A stretch of DNA of 60,672 nucleotides from Marinifilum sp. D714 (lineage in GTDB: Bacteria; Bacteroidota; Bacteroidia; Bacteroidales; Marinifilaceae), in contig NZ_JALPNU010000024.1 in the NCBI RefSeq assembly GCF_030851345.1, positions 1-60,672 of the forward strand, read 5' to 3'. The notes below the pieces were generated by a model. It was not told the origin of the DNA, searched no databases, and saw only the letters and a list, made by a program, of their open reading frames with translations. A program made the position numbers and the translations under genes. Positions within the stretch are counted from its first letter, which is position 1. Each line of letters begins with the position of its first letter. Shown piece after piece: positions 1-8,861 of the stretch.

Positions 1-54
1 TTGAATAAATCCCTGCATGTTATCGGTTAACATGGCTTCTTTTCCTTTCTTCAT
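1..54 (-). CDS. possible 5' end of a gene leaving the window
   Basis: An ATG at 54-52 on the minus strand opens a frame of 18 codons that runs off the left edge without a stop. The in-frame stop upstream is at 84-82, so the start is constrained. The peptide begins MKKGKEAM and is too short to assign. A small inverted repeat, CTTGAC/GTCAAG with a 7-nt loop, lies at 58-76 just upstream. No function is proposed. Confidence 0.25.
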   Translation of the reverse strand, partial: MKKGKEAMLTDNMQGFIQ

Positions 55-312
55 GCTCTTGACTTTTTGTGTCAAGCTATTTCAGGGGAAGACATCCTGC
101 CTATTTCTTTAAGCTTACTCTTTGTTGCTGGCATATTTCAGACTAGTGTCTCAAATTTTGTATAAACCTTATTTAAATTTAATGTACTTACATCTGTCAG
201 GGTAAGCCAAATGAAAGTCATTTAATATGGCTCCCTAACATTGAATTGGTTTACCCCAGGCACCAGAAGTCTTTATGCATGCCAAATATATTACATTGAG
301 GCACTAGCTTGT
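55..312. other. gene-free stretch at the left edge
   Basis: About 260 bases lie between the possible gene start at 54 and the stop codon of the TauE-like gene at 313. I see no convincing reading frame, RNA gene or strong hairpin with a T-run, apart from the CTTGAC/GTCAAG repeat at 58-76. No clear terminator for the cbb3 cluster is visible here, although its last gene ends at 313. Confidence 0.5.
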
Positions 313-1038
313 TTAATGACAACAAGAAGGCTTTTCTTGTTGAGCTTCTTCAACAGGCACTGTCATGGCTTTTTCTGGCGGACTTAAATATGGAATTCCC
401 AGGCTTAATCCACGAAGAATGAATAGCACGCCAATAAAAACAATTGCATACGGAATCAGTTTGGTTATTTTTTTGCGCAGTTCCAGTGTAATCATGTTTC
501 CGATAAGAGAAATTGCCAAAAGCATTGGTAAAGTTCCCAGTCCGAATATAAACATGAACAGACTACCGCTAACAGAAGAACCAGTTGCGATAGCACCTGC
601 AATGGCAAAGTATACCAATCCACAAGGCAATAAACCATTTAATAATCCAATCATTAACAATGAGCCATAGCTTCGCTGAGCAAACAGTTTTCCCAATGAC
701 ATTTTTAATTTGCCTACGAATGAGAATACTCCTTTATCGGCATTGAATCTATTTTTATAGATAGATGGTGTGATTACCGAAAGAATCATGATGGCTCCCA
801 TAATGATGGATACCCATTGCTGAAAGCCGCTCATCACCAATCCGCGCCCCAGAAGTCCGAATACCGCTCCCATTACCGCATAGGTAATTGCTCTACCTAA
901 ATTGTATAAAACGCCACCAAAGATTCTGGCTAACCACGAATCTGTTTTTAATGGAATTGCCAATGCTATAGGACCGCACATTCCAACACAGTGGAAGCTG
1001 CCTAAAAGTCCTAGTGTTAATGCTGATATATATACCAT
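313..1038 (-). CDS. TauE/SafE-like (UreH domain) membrane protein of the cbb3 cluster
   Basis: This is a polytopic membrane protein of about 241 residues with the family motif GSFHCVGMCGPIA near the N-terminus and a second copy-like GLLNGLLPCGLVY in the middle. The C-terminus ends in SCCH. TauE/SafE-type proteins of this class sit at the end of cbb3 clusters in many bacteria and are thought to help copper or cytochrome handling in oxidase assembly; that role is inferred from context. I chose ATG at 1038 rather than the upstream GTG at 1056, because the GTG lies inside a degenerate repeat (1046-1191) and the ATG directly precedes the first membrane helix. It is the last gene of the cco cluster, after ccoH. 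Confidence 0.75.
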   Translation of the reverse strand: MVYISALTLGLLGSFHCVGMCGPIALAIPLKTDSWLARIFGGVLYNLGRAITYAVMGAVFGLLGRGLVMSGFQQWVSIIMGAIMILSVITPSIYKNRFNADKGVFSFVGKLKMSLGKLFAQRSYGSLLMIGLLNGLLPCGLVYFAIAGAIATGSSVSGSLFMFIFGLGTLPMLLAISLIGNMITLELRKKITKLIPYAIVFIGVLFILRGLSLGIPYLSPPEKAMTVPVEEAQQEKPSCCH

Positions 1039-1045
1039 TTTCAAG

Positions 1046-1191
1046 TTTTTTACCACGAAGTAATCTCAAAGTACTTTCACAAAGTAACACTAAGTAATTT
1101 TCACTTAGAAAGTTTGATTTTATAAACCTACAATGAATTTGATTAGTATAGCTTTCCTTTGTGTTAAACTTAGTTAACCTTAGTGGTTAAA
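1046..1191. repeat. imperfect inverted repeat of CTTNGTG-type units between ccoH and the tauE-like gene
   Basis: The left arm (1046-1084) reads TTTTTACCACGAAG... and ends in CACAAAG; the right arm (1157-1191) begins CTTTGTG and ends GTGGTTAAA. The arms are imperfect reverse complements of about 35 bases around a 72-base centre. Each arm is made of degenerate CTTNGTG/CACNAAG units. It could fold into a long hairpin in the cco transcript or be a MITE- or REP-like dispersed element. No coding frame of its own is evident. Confidence 0.5.
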
Positions 1192-1195
1192 TTTT

Positions 1196-1642
1196 TTATT
1201 TACTCAAATAAATCGCCTCTTCCTTGTAGTAAGGAATTTTATTATGAACCCAATCTAATTTAATAGTGTATCTGCCTTTAAGCAACTTGTTTGTGTTTAA
1301 AACATAAACGCCACTATCGTTTAGGGCTAACTTGTATTTTAAGTCTAAATCGTAATCGGCAGGTCGGTACACAATAATATCACCTTCTACACCAGATTTC
1401 ATATTGGCAGGAAATGTGATTTCAATATTTTCTCCTACCTGTTCAATTCTAATAGGGTTTTCTAACTGCTGTGCATTTTTAATTTTATTGATTTTATCCT
1501 GATGCTTCACCCCAGTAGGATAATAATCCTTCGATACCAGATTTATCTTTTGAGTAGTACTAAATCCAACAAAAATCAATACACCAATAACGTATATCGA
1601 TGCCATGATTCCCAGTTTTGTTCCCCAATTCAATTTCTTCAT
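1196..1642 (-). CDS. ccoH: FixH/CcoH-family cbb3 oxidase assembly protein
   Basis: The product has 148 residues, with one N-terminal membrane helix (about residues 10-28) and an extracytoplasmic domain containing YYPTGVKHQDKINK. This is the layout of FixH/CcoH, which helps cbb3 oxidase assembly and interacts with the copper ATPase CcoI and the oxidase subunits (family knowledge). It begins 30 bases after the ccoG stop codon on the same strand, so it is probably co-transcribed with it. A repeat-like spacer of about 157 bases separates it from the TauE-like gene downstream. The family is weakly conserved in sequence, so the assignment rests on length, topology and neighbours. Confidence 0.8.
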   Translation of the reverse strand: MKKLNWGTKLGIMASIYVIGVLIFVGFSTTQKINLVSKDYYPTGVKHQDKINKIKNAQQLENPIRIEQVGENIEITFPANMKSGVEGDIIVYRPADYDLDLKYKLALNDSGVYVLNTNKLLKGRYTIKLDWVHNKIPYYKEEAIYLSK

Positions 1643-1672
1643 CTTATAACTCTCTATATATTTATCAGTCCA

Positions 1673-3073
1673 TTAATTTGGCCCAACAAAAGTTAATTCC
1701 ACCTCTTCAATTAATTTCTGATCTGCATATACTCCAATGTTAATTGGTACTTTATCGCCTTTAATTTCCGACTTAGGGAGAATGGCAAAAAATACACCTT
1801 CTCTTATTGAGCTTGCATCAGCTTTTAATTCTTCACCAATTACCTTAATCTCACCTTCGTGATCCATAATTTTAAAGTGAATTGGCATTTCTTCGGTAGT
1901 TTTGTTCACCACCTTAAAGTTATACATATTACTGATTTTACCATTGTCTTGCTGCTGGAACATTAAGCCAGGCGTACGCAGAATAATTGCTTCCAAATCG
2001 CTTCTTGAGGCAAACAATCCTATCACAACACCGATTAATGCTGTAAGTACTATTGTATAAGCAATTTTACGAATTGGCCAATTGTTCTTCTTGCCTTCGG
2101 CGATATTTTTCTCAGAATCGAAACGAATCAAACCTTTAGGTTTTCCGACCCATTCCATTACCGAATTACATTCATCAATACAGGCAGTACAGTTGATACA
2201 TTCCAATTGTGTTCCATCACGAACATCTATTCCGGTTGGACAAACATCAACGCATTGATAGCAATCTATGCAATCACCTTTGCCTTCGGCTTCACGATCT
2301 TCACCGGCCTCAAGTGGAGCGCGTTCCTCACCACGTTTATAGTCGTAGGCTACAACAATGGTATTGGAATCTAATAAAACACCCTGCAATCTGCCGTAAG
2401 GACAAATCATTGAACACACTTGTTCGCGTAATTTTGCAAATACAAAGTACATTACACCTGAGAATGCAAGTGCTATGGTAAATCCAACTTTGTGTTCAGA
2501 AATCGGATCGTTTATGATTTTCCATAATTCATCTATTCCAATGATATAGCTCAGAAATGTATTTGTGATAAGAAAGCAGATAGCATAAAATAGAATTGCC
2601 TTCAAGCCTTTCTTCCAGAACTTTTCAAAGTTAAAGGATTGAGCATCTAGTTTTCTTTGTTCCTGATGTGACCCTTCGATTAAGTATTCTATTTTTCGAA
2701 AGATGAACTCCATGAAAACAGTTTGCGGACAGGTCCATCCACACCAAATTCTACCGTAGCTAACTGTGAAAAATACGATGAAAACAAATAGAGTAATCAT
2801 CGAAAAAAGAAAGATGTGGAAATCCTGAGGCCAGAATCTTACACCAAACAGAATAAACTTTCGCTCCAGAACATTTAAAAGAAACAAAGGCTCGCCACCA
2901 ACTTTTACAAATGGTAAGCCGAACATTAACGCAAGTAATGTATAGCTTACAATATTTCTATAGTTATAAAGTTTACCTTTAGGTTTCTGGGCGTAAACCC
3001 ATTTTCTTTTTCCACTATCATTCAGTGTTGCCAACTGATCACGATAAGTGTTGTAAGGATTTTCAGGAGCCAT
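1673..3073 (-). CDS. ccoG: cytochrome c oxidase accessory protein CcoG (FixG)
   Basis: This 466-residue membrane iron-sulfur protein has the FixG signature CGWTCPQTVFMEF in the membrane half, followed by two ferredoxin motifs, CIDCYQCVDVCPTGID and CINCTACIDECN. A C-terminal periplasmic Ig-like domain follows a last helix (around residue 340). CcoG reduces Cu(II) to Cu(I) for delivery to cbb3 oxidase (established for other species). It lies between ccoP and ccoH. A strong hairpin at 3093-3127 separates it from ccoP, so its transcription may be lower than that of the structural genes. Confidence 0.93.
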   Translation of the reverse strand: MAPENPYNTYRDQLATLNDSGKRKWVYAQKPKGKLYNYRNIVSYTLLALMFGLPFVKVGGEPLFLLNVLERKFILFGVRFWPQDFHIFLFSMITLFVFIVFFTVSYGRIWCGWTCPQTVFMEFIFRKIEYLIEGSHQEQRKLDAQSFNFEKFWKKGLKAILFYAICFLITNTFLSYIIGIDELWKIINDPISEHKVGFTIALAFSGVMYFVFAKLREQVCSMICPYGRLQGVLLDSNTIVVAYDYKRGEERAPLEAGEDREAEGKGDCIDCYQCVDVCPTGIDVRDGTQLECINCTACIDECNSVMEWVGKPKGLIRFDSEKNIAEGKKNNWPIRKIAYTIVLTALIGVVIGLFASRSDLEAIILRTPGLMFQQQDNGKISNMYNFKVVNKTTEEMPIHFKIMDHEGEIKVIGEELKADASSIREGVFFAILPKSEIKGDKVPINIGVYADQKLIEEVELTFVGPN

Positions 3074-3092
3074 TGTTTTGTTTGTTGTTGTA

Positions 3093-3127
3093 ATCTAAAA
3101 AGCAAAAGAGTCTATCAGGGGTCTCTG
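3093..3127 (-). terminator. intercistronic hairpin between ccoP and ccoG (terminator or attenuator)
   Basis: AAAAGAGTC (3093-3101) pairs with GACTCTTTT (3119-3127), and inside it ATCAG (103-107 of this block) pairs with CTGAT (114-118), with one bulged base. On the minus strand the stem is followed by GCTTTTTAG. It lies in the only sizeable gap between structural and accessory cco genes and probably causes partial termination or stabilises upstream mRNA. Confidence 0.55.
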
Positions 3128-3148
3128 ATGACTCTTTTATATGATTTA

Positions 3149-3712
3149 TTATTCTACCAGTTCGCCTTGAGCTTCTCTTGCATTAGGAGGATTAGTTCCT
3201 TGTAAGCTCATGGTGTAGCTAGCAACTTGTAGCATTTGTTCTGGTGAAAGTTGGTTTTGCCAGGCTAACATTCCTTTTAGAGGCTTACCCACCTTAATAA
3301 TTTGGTAAACATCCTGCAAAGAACCTCCGTTTAGCCAGTATTTGTCAGTAAGGTTCGGTCCAATCGCATTTCCTTCTCCAACTGCACCGTGACATGCAAT
3401 ACAGTTCTTGTCGTAGATTTCTTTTCCTTTGGCAAGATTGTCTGCATCCGTCATTAAAACCAATGCATTTTCATCAAACTTAGGTTTTGGTTTGTTTGCT
3501 TCTGCCAGGGCCATTTCCTTATTGTATTCTGCAATCTGTAAATCATCTCCGAATACATGATAGCGGAAAATGTAAACTGCCGAAAAAACAATGGTTGCAT
3601 AGAATAGGTACCGCCACCATGTTGGCATTGGATTATTCAATTCTTTGATACCATCGTAGTCGTGATCGCTAATCAAGTGCTTGTTTTCTTCAATATATTT
3701 ATCGTTATCCAT
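3149..3712 (-). CDS. ccoP: cbb3 oxidase subunit III, single-haem CcoP
   Basis: The product has 187 residues, with an N-terminal FixP-type region, one membrane helix (about residues 33-52) and a cytochrome c domain with one haem site, CIACH, at residues 104-108. A downstream Met (in GMLAWQNQLSPEQM) may supply the axial ligand. Classical proteobacterial CcoP carries two haems, so this is a mono-haem form, as in other Bacteroidota. It passes electrons from a cytochrome c donor to the CcoNO core. It follows ccoQ by 16 bases and precedes the 3093-3127 hairpin. Confidence 0.92.
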   Translation of the reverse strand: MDNDKYIEENKHLISDHDYDGIKELNNPMPTWWRYLFYATIVFSAVYIFRYHVFGDDLQIAEYNKEMALAEANKPKPKFDENALVLMTDADNLAKGKEIYDKNCIACHGAVGEGNAIGPNLTDKYWLNGGSLQDVYQIIKVGKPLKGMLAWQNQLSPEQMLQVASYTMSLQGTNPPNAREAQGELVE

Positions 3713-3728
3713 TGGTATAGATTTAGGG

Positions 3729-3929
3729 TCAATTATTATTTATTTCAGAAGAATCCATATCATCTTCATCAAGAGCATAGCTTTCCATTTGAACGAAATA
3801 GGCCTTGTTACTTTTCTTAAAAGCCCACCAAACCATTCCTGCAAAAAACAGGAAGAAAATCAGTAATGAGATGCTTGGAAAGAATCCCACATCTGATATG
3901 CCTTGTAAGTAATGACTAACTAATTTCAT
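3729..3929 (-). CDS. ccoQ: CcoQ-like small subunit of cbb3 oxidase
   Basis: This 66-residue protein has one membrane helix (about residues 15-37) followed by WWAFKKSNKAYF, close to the FixQ/CcoQ pattern of a helix plus a basic W/F-rich stretch, and then an acidic tail. CcoQ stabilises the interaction of CcoP with the CcoNO core (family knowledge). Its place between ccoNO and ccoP supports the call. A bulged hairpin lies just upstream at 3948-3989. Confidence 0.75.
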   Translation of the reverse strand: MKLVSHYLQGISDVGFFPSISLLIFFLFFAGMVWWAFKKSNKAYFVQMESYALDEDDMDSSEINNN

Positions 3930-3947
3930 ATTTCTTAGATTTTAGAT

Positions 3948-3989
3948 GAGGTGTTAAAAGTCCCCTCTTTAAAAGGGAACTTTAACCTC
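3948..3989 (-). promoter_or_regulatory. intercistronic hairpin between ccoNO and ccoQ
   Basis: GAGG (3948-3951) pairs with CCTC (3986-3989), and an inner TTAAA/TTTAA plus CCC/GGG region continues the stem with bulges. The structure lies between the ccoNO stop codon (3998) and the ccoQ start (3929). It lacks a clean T-run, so a role in mRNA processing or stability is more likely than full termination. Confidence 0.4.
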
Positions 3990-3997
3990 TTATCTTT

Positions 3998-6142
3998 TTA
4001 TTCTTTTACTGATATATCTCTACCCAAACGCTGTAGGTAAGCAATCAAAGCAATAATCTCTTTGTCGCTTGTAACATCAATTCCATTTGCATTCAAATCA
4101 GCAGCAATTTCTTTGGCTTGTTTTTTCAAATCATCGTTTGCCACCTGATCGTAATTAGCTGGATATGGAGCTTCATCGTAAGGAACTCCAAGTGTGGTCA
4201 TTGCTCTGATCTTCGCTGGGGTTGATGAAATATCCAATTCATCTTTAATCAACCAAGGATATTTCGGCATGATTGATTGTGCATTCATCTTTTGTGGATC
4301 CAACATGTGGTTATAATGCCATACATTGGTCTTGTACATTTTACCTCCAGGTACTCCCGAGCGAGCCAAATCCGGACCAGTACGTTTCGATCCCCAAAGA
4401 TGTGGATGATCGTATACAAACTCACCAGCTTTAGAATACTCACCATAACGCTCCGTTTCAGATCTGAATGGACGAACCATTTGTGAGTGACACGTATTAC
4501 ATCCTTCGCGGATATAAATATCACGACCTTGTAGCTCAAGTGGTGTATATGGTTTCACACTTTCAATGGTTGGCACATTTGATTTAATCAAGTAAGTTGG
4601 AATGATCTCGAAAGCACCACCAATTAAAATAGCCACAGTAGAAAGTACCATGAACTGAACAGGTTTTCTCTCTAGCCAACGGTGTAAGCCTTCACCTTTT
4701 TCACGTTTCTTAGGTGAATGTAATGCAGGAGCCGAAGCTTCTTCATTATCTGCACATTTACCTGATGCAGCAGTCTTAAATAGGTTATAAACCATCAAGA
4801 ACAAACTAGTAAAGTATAGTAATCCACCTAGTACACGTACGTGATACATTGGGAGAATCTGAGTAACGGTTTCCAGGAAGTTAGGGTAAGCCAATAATCC
4901 GTCAGGAGTAAATTCTTTCCACATGAGGGTTTGAACTACAGCTCCCCAGTACAATGGCAATGCATAGAAAATCATACCTAAAGTTCCCATCCAGAAATGA
5001 GCATTTGCCAATTTTTCTGAATACAACTTGGTCTTCCACATTTTTGGGAATAGGTAGTAAAGCATACCAAAAGTTAAGAATCCATTCCAACCCATTGCTC
5101 CAATGTGAACGTGAGCAATTGTCCAGTCGGTATAGTGTGTTAATGAGTTCACCCATTTTAATGACATCATTGGACCTTCGAAAGTTGACATACCGTAAGC
5201 AGTTACGGCAACCACCATAAATTTCAAGGTTGCACTATCGCGAACTTTATCCCAAGCACCGCGAAGCGTAAGCAATCCATTGAACATACCACCCCACGAT
5301 GGAGCAATCAACATGATTGAGAATACTACTCCTAGTGATTGAGCCCAATCAGGAAGTGCAGTATATAACAAGTGGTGAGGACCAGCCCAGATATAAAGGA
5401 ATACCAATGCCCAGAAGTGAATAATCGATAAACGGTATGAATATACCGGACGATTTGCGGCTTTAGGCAAGAAGTAGTACATCAATCCCAAATAAGGAGT
5501 AGTTAGGAAGAATGCTACAGCATTGTGTCCGTACCACCATTGTACCAAAGCATCCTGAACACCAGCATAAACTGGGTATGACTGAATCCAACTATAAGGA
5601 AGCTCGATTGAGTTACCAATGTGAAGCACTGCAACGGTAACAAAAGTTGCAATGTAGAACCAAATGGAAACATATAGGTGATCAGCTCTACGTCTTAGAA
5701 TTGTACCAAACATGTTCCATCCAAATACCACCCAAATAATGGTAATTGCGATGTCGATTGGCCATTCCAATTCGGCATACTCTTTACTGGTAGTAATACC
5801 CAGCACAAAAGTAATGGCTGCAGAAACAATAATTGCCTGCCATCCCCAAAAGTGAACCCAGCTTAGTTTATCGCTAAACATTCTGGCTTTTAGCAATCGC
5901 TGCAACGAATAGTAAACTGCGGCAAAAATACCATTTCCAACAAATGCGAAAATTACCGCATTGGTGTGAATTGGACGAATACGTCCGAAAGTGGTGTATT
6001 CTAAATTAAAATTAAAAACAGGGAAAGCAAGCTGCAAGGCTGCCAATAACCCCACCAACATTCCGACTACACCCCAAATAATAGTTGCGTAGGCAAAATA
6101 TTTAACGATTTTGTTATCGTACGAAAAATGTTGTGTTTCCAT
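3998..6142 (-). CDS. ccoNO: fused cbb3 oxidase subunits I and II (CcoN-CcoO)
   Basis: This 714-residue protein joins the catalytic haem b/CuB subunit CcoN (roughly residues 1-465) to the mono-haem cytochrome CcoO (roughly 490-714). CcoN features include WWYGHNAVAFFLT and the haem-ligand stretch WTIAHVHIGAMGWNGF. CcoO features include the membrane anchor near residue 500, the haem site CNTCH followed by SQMVRPFRSE, and the KRTGPDLARSG stretch. The enzyme reduces O2 with high affinity and pumps protons. The fusion is known in Bacteroidota; elsewhere the two are separate genes. It starts 4 bases from ccoS. Confidence 0.96.
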   Translation of the reverse strand: METQHFSYDNKIVKYFAYATIIWGVVGMLVGLLAALQLAFPVFNFNLEYTTFGRIRPIHTNAVIFAFVGNGIFAAVYYSLQRLLKARMFSDKLSWVHFWGWQAIIVSAAITFVLGITTSKEYAELEWPIDIAITIIWVVFGWNMFGTILRRRADHLYVSIWFYIATFVTVAVLHIGNSIELPYSWIQSYPVYAGVQDALVQWWYGHNAVAFFLTTPYLGLMYYFLPKAANRPVYSYRLSIIHFWALVFLYIWAGPHHLLYTALPDWAQSLGVVFSIMLIAPSWGGMFNGLLTLRGAWDKVRDSATLKFMVVAVTAYGMSTFEGPMMSLKWVNSLTHYTDWTIAHVHIGAMGWNGFLTFGMLYYLFPKMWKTKLYSEKLANAHFWMGTLGMIFYALPLYWGAVVQTLMWKEFTPDGLLAYPNFLETVTQILPMYHVRVLGGLLYFTSLFLMVYNLFKTAASGKCADNEEASAPALHSPKKREKGEGLHRWLERKPVQFMVLSTVAILIGGAFEIIPTYLIKSNVPTIESVKPYTPLELQGRDIYIREGCNTCHSQMVRPFRSETERYGEYSKAGEFVYDHPHLWGSKRTGPDLARSGVPGGKMYKTNVWHYNHMLDPQKMNAQSIMPKYPWLIKDELDISSTPAKIRAMTTLGVPYDEAPYPANYDQVANDDLKKQAKEIAADLNANGIDVTSDKEIIALIAYLQRLGRDISVKE

Positions 6143-6146
6143 TAAA

Positions 6147-6347
6147 TTAAGATTTATGGTTCTTCTTAGCTGTATTTTCTAGATCTAATAATTCTTCTGC
6201 CTTCTTCTCTTTGTCTTCGAATAAAATTCTTACTGAAGGAGAGTAGGAGTCATCGTATTGCCCTTTTTTAACGGCCCATAGAAATCCAATTAGGAATCCT
6301 CCCGCAACTAGCATACTCACACCGATTAAAACGAACAAAACACTCAT
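6147..6347 (-). CDS. ccoS: cbb3 oxidase assembly protein CcoS
   Basis: This 66-residue protein has one N-terminal membrane helix followed by the CcoS-type FLWAVKKGQYDD motif and a charged tail. CcoS is needed for cofactor insertion into cbb3 oxidase (family knowledge). It lies 4-5 bases from both ccoI and ccoNO, so the three are almost certainly co-transcribed. Confidence 0.9.
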   Translation of the reverse strand: MSVLFVLIGVSMLVAGGFLIGFLWAVKKGQYDDSYSPSVRILFEDKEKKAEELLDLENTAKKNHKS

Positions 6348-6352
6348 GTTAA

Positions 6353-8833
6353 TTAATTTAGTTGAACAGATTTTGCTGATACAAAGTCTTTCTGCTCTAT
6401 ATTTTTATTGTTTGTAATTTTATTTTCTGATTCTTTATTTTTTGCGATTAAGTTGGTAGTAATAGTTGTAAAAGCTACAATCGAAACGGAACTAATTGGC
6501 ATTAACAATGCTGCTACAATCGGAGATAAAATCCCTTGTATGGCAAAGTAAAGGCCTACAAAATTGTACAAGAACGACAGTAGGAAACTTAATTTTACAA
6601 TCCAAATACTCTTTTTTGTTATCGATAAGAATCGAGTCAGTTCAGAGAATTTTGAGGATTCCAAAATCGCATCGCATGCAGGTGAAAAATGGTAAACATC
6701 ATCTGCAATTGAAATTCCCACATCGCTTGACTTTAAAGCTCCGGCATCGTTTAATCCATCACCAATCATCAATACTTTTTTGCCTTCTTTTTTCAATTGG
6801 TTGATATATTCCAACTTGTCATTTGGCGATTGATCGTATCGAAGGTTAGATGAGGCTGGGAAAATCTTTTCCAGGTTTTCTCTTTCTGCATCATTATCTC
6901 CGGTAAGAACATGCAAATCATATTTCGATGATAAATTTTTAATCAAGTCTGATAAACCTGATCTGTATTGATTGCTTAAAGTAAAGTGACCTTTCACATT
7001 TCCATCAACCGAATAATAAACTTCTGTTGTTAGCGATTTGCTTTCTGAAATTCCTTCTGAAATGAATTTTGCTGAACCCAACTTAATTTCGCGTCCATTC
7101 ACCATACCAGATATTCCCATAGAAGGTAGCTCATGATAATCCTCAACATTCTCCGGACTAATATCTTTAAGATGATCGTAAATCGAGGAACTTAAGATAT
7201 GAGTTGAATGTCTGGTTAAAGACTTTACGGCTACATAATCTTCAGCTGTCAACTTTTCGCCCTCAAAAGAAATTTTCACTTCATCAGCCTGAGTAATGGT
7301 TCCGGTTTTATCGAAAACAATACTGGTAATGGAATTTATTTTCTCAACAACATGAGAACCTTTCAAATAGATTCCCAATCGTCCCATTAATCGCATGGTA
7401 TTGCCCAAAGCAAAAGGAGCAGATAATGCCAATGCACAAGGACAAGCTACAATCAATACGGATGTAAATGCGAAAATGGCCTTGCTGGTGTCATTAAATA
7501 GCCAGTAAACTCCACTTAATGCCGCAATGGCAATAATAATTAGAGTAAAGTGCTTACTGATTCTGTCAATTAATGAATTCAGTTTTGAGGCCTCACTATT
7601 TTCTTCATCAAACTGATTCCAAAGCTGAGTCAATCGGCTTTGAACCACATCTTTTTCGATGGTCAGTTCAATGGCACTACCCATTTGTTTACCACCGGCA
7701 AAAATCTGATCGCCAGCTTCTTTAAAAACAGGTTTCGATTCTCCTGTTACAAAGCTATAATCAATCTGAGCATCTCCTTTGGTCAGAATACTATCTGCAG
7801 GAATCAGTTCCTGATTTCTGATTAGAATGATATCGCCTTTTTTCAATTTTTCAATTGGTGTACTTACCTCTTGGCCATTTTCCATTTTACTAACTGCAAC
7901 TGGAAAATAGGAGCGATAATCTCTCTCGAAAGATAAAGCCTGATAAGTTCTGTTTTGATACCATTTGCCAATGAGAAGGAAAAATATCAAGCCCGTAAGG
8001 GAATCCATAAATCCGGCGCCAGTCCCAGAGAATATTTCATAAGAACTTTGAATGAATAAAGTTATAATTCCCAAGGAAATTGGTACATCGATATTTACAA
8101 AACGATGTTTGATTGCTTTGTAAGCTGAAATCATGTAATCATTACCGCTATACAGAAATACCGGAAGAACCAGGAAGAAATTCATCATTCCAAAAAAGTT
8201 TTTGAAATGCGTTTCCAAATATTCACTACCAGGAACATATTCAGGTAAACTTAAAAGCATGATGTTTCCAAAACAAAAGCCTGCAATACCTATTTTGTAA
8301 AGCAATTTTTTGTTGGCATCCTTGTTTTGCTTTTGTTGAAGCTTGTCTAAAGTAATTTCAGGTACATAGTGAATGGAAGAAAGCAATTCTGCCAACTGGC
8401 GAATGCTAACCTGATCAGAATCGAAGGTCAAGCTTACCTCTTTCTTCACAAAATTAACCACCGACTTTAAAACTCCCGAATTGAGAATATTTAAATTTTC
8501 GAGCAACCAAATACAGGAGCTACAATGAATAGCAGGAACGTACAATGTAAGTTTACGGATATTTCCTTCGGAGAAATCATACAGTTGATTGGCAATTTCT
8601 TCTTCTTCAAGAAATGCAAACTTCTCTTTAAATTTACCGCTCTCGATTTTAATTCCAGGATTAGATTCAAAATCGTAATACGAACATAATTCATTCTCAT
8701 GCAAAAGCTGGTATACAGTGGAACAACCATTGCAACAAAAGGGTTTATCATCCCACATTACAGGATGCTTACCGCAGTCGTCGCCACAGTGCACACAAAT
8801 TTGATTTTTTGCTTCTTGCTGCATATTTACCAT
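6353..8833 (-). CDS. ccoI: copper-transporting P1B-type ATPase CcoI
   Basis: The product has 826 residues. The N-terminal region is Cys-rich (CVHCGDDCG and FCCNGCSTVY), followed by an HMA-like domain with CSSCIW. The transporter core has the metal-binding ACPCALAL motif in a membrane helix, the phosphorylation site DKTGT and the hinge GDGLND. It exports Cu to the periplasm for cbb3 assembly (inferred from the FixI/CcoI architecture and position). ATG at 8833 gives MVNMQQ; the ATG three codons later is an alternative. It is the first cco gene and overlaps nothing upstream. A short plus-strand frame (8862-8999) lies between it and the cytochrome gene. Confidence 0.95.
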   Translation of the reverse strand: MVNMQQEAKNQICVHCGDDCGKHPVMWDDKPFCCNGCSTVYQLLHENELCSYYDFESNPGIKIESGKFKEKFAFLEEEEIANQLYDFSEGNIRKLTLYVPAIHCSSCIWLLENLNILNSGVLKSVVNFVKKEVSLTFDSDQVSIRQLAELLSSIHYVPEITLDKLQQKQNKDANKKLLYKIGIAGFCFGNIMLLSLPEYVPGSEYLETHFKNFFGMMNFFLVLPVFLYSGNDYMISAYKAIKHRFVNIDVPISLGIITLFIQSSYEIFSGTGAGFMDSLTGLIFFLLIGKWYQNRTYQALSFERDYRSYFPVAVSKMENGQEVSTPIEKLKKGDIILIRNQELIPADSILTKGDAQIDYSFVTGESKPVFKEAGDQIFAGGKQMGSAIELTIEKDVVQSRLTQLWNQFDEENSEASKLNSLIDRISKHFTLIIIAIAALSGVYWLFNDTSKAIFAFTSVLIVACPCALALSAPFALGNTMRLMGRLGIYLKGSHVVEKINSITSIVFDKTGTITQADEVKISFEGEKLTAEDYVAVKSLTRHSTHILSSSIYDHLKDISPENVEDYHELPSMGISGMVNGREIKLGSAKFISEGISESKSLTTEVYYSVDGNVKGHFTLSNQYRSGLSDLIKNLSSKYDLHVLTGDNDAERENLEKIFPASSNLRYDQSPNDKLEYINQLKKEGKKVLMIGDGLNDAGALKSSDVGISIADDVYHFSPACDAILESSKFSELTRFLSITKKSIWIVKLSFLLSFLYNFVGLYFAIQGILSPIVAALLMPISSVSIVAFTTITTNLIAKNKESENKITNNKNIEQKDFVSAKSVQLN

Positions 8834-8861
8834 CTTGCAGAACGTAATTTAAATTCTGACT

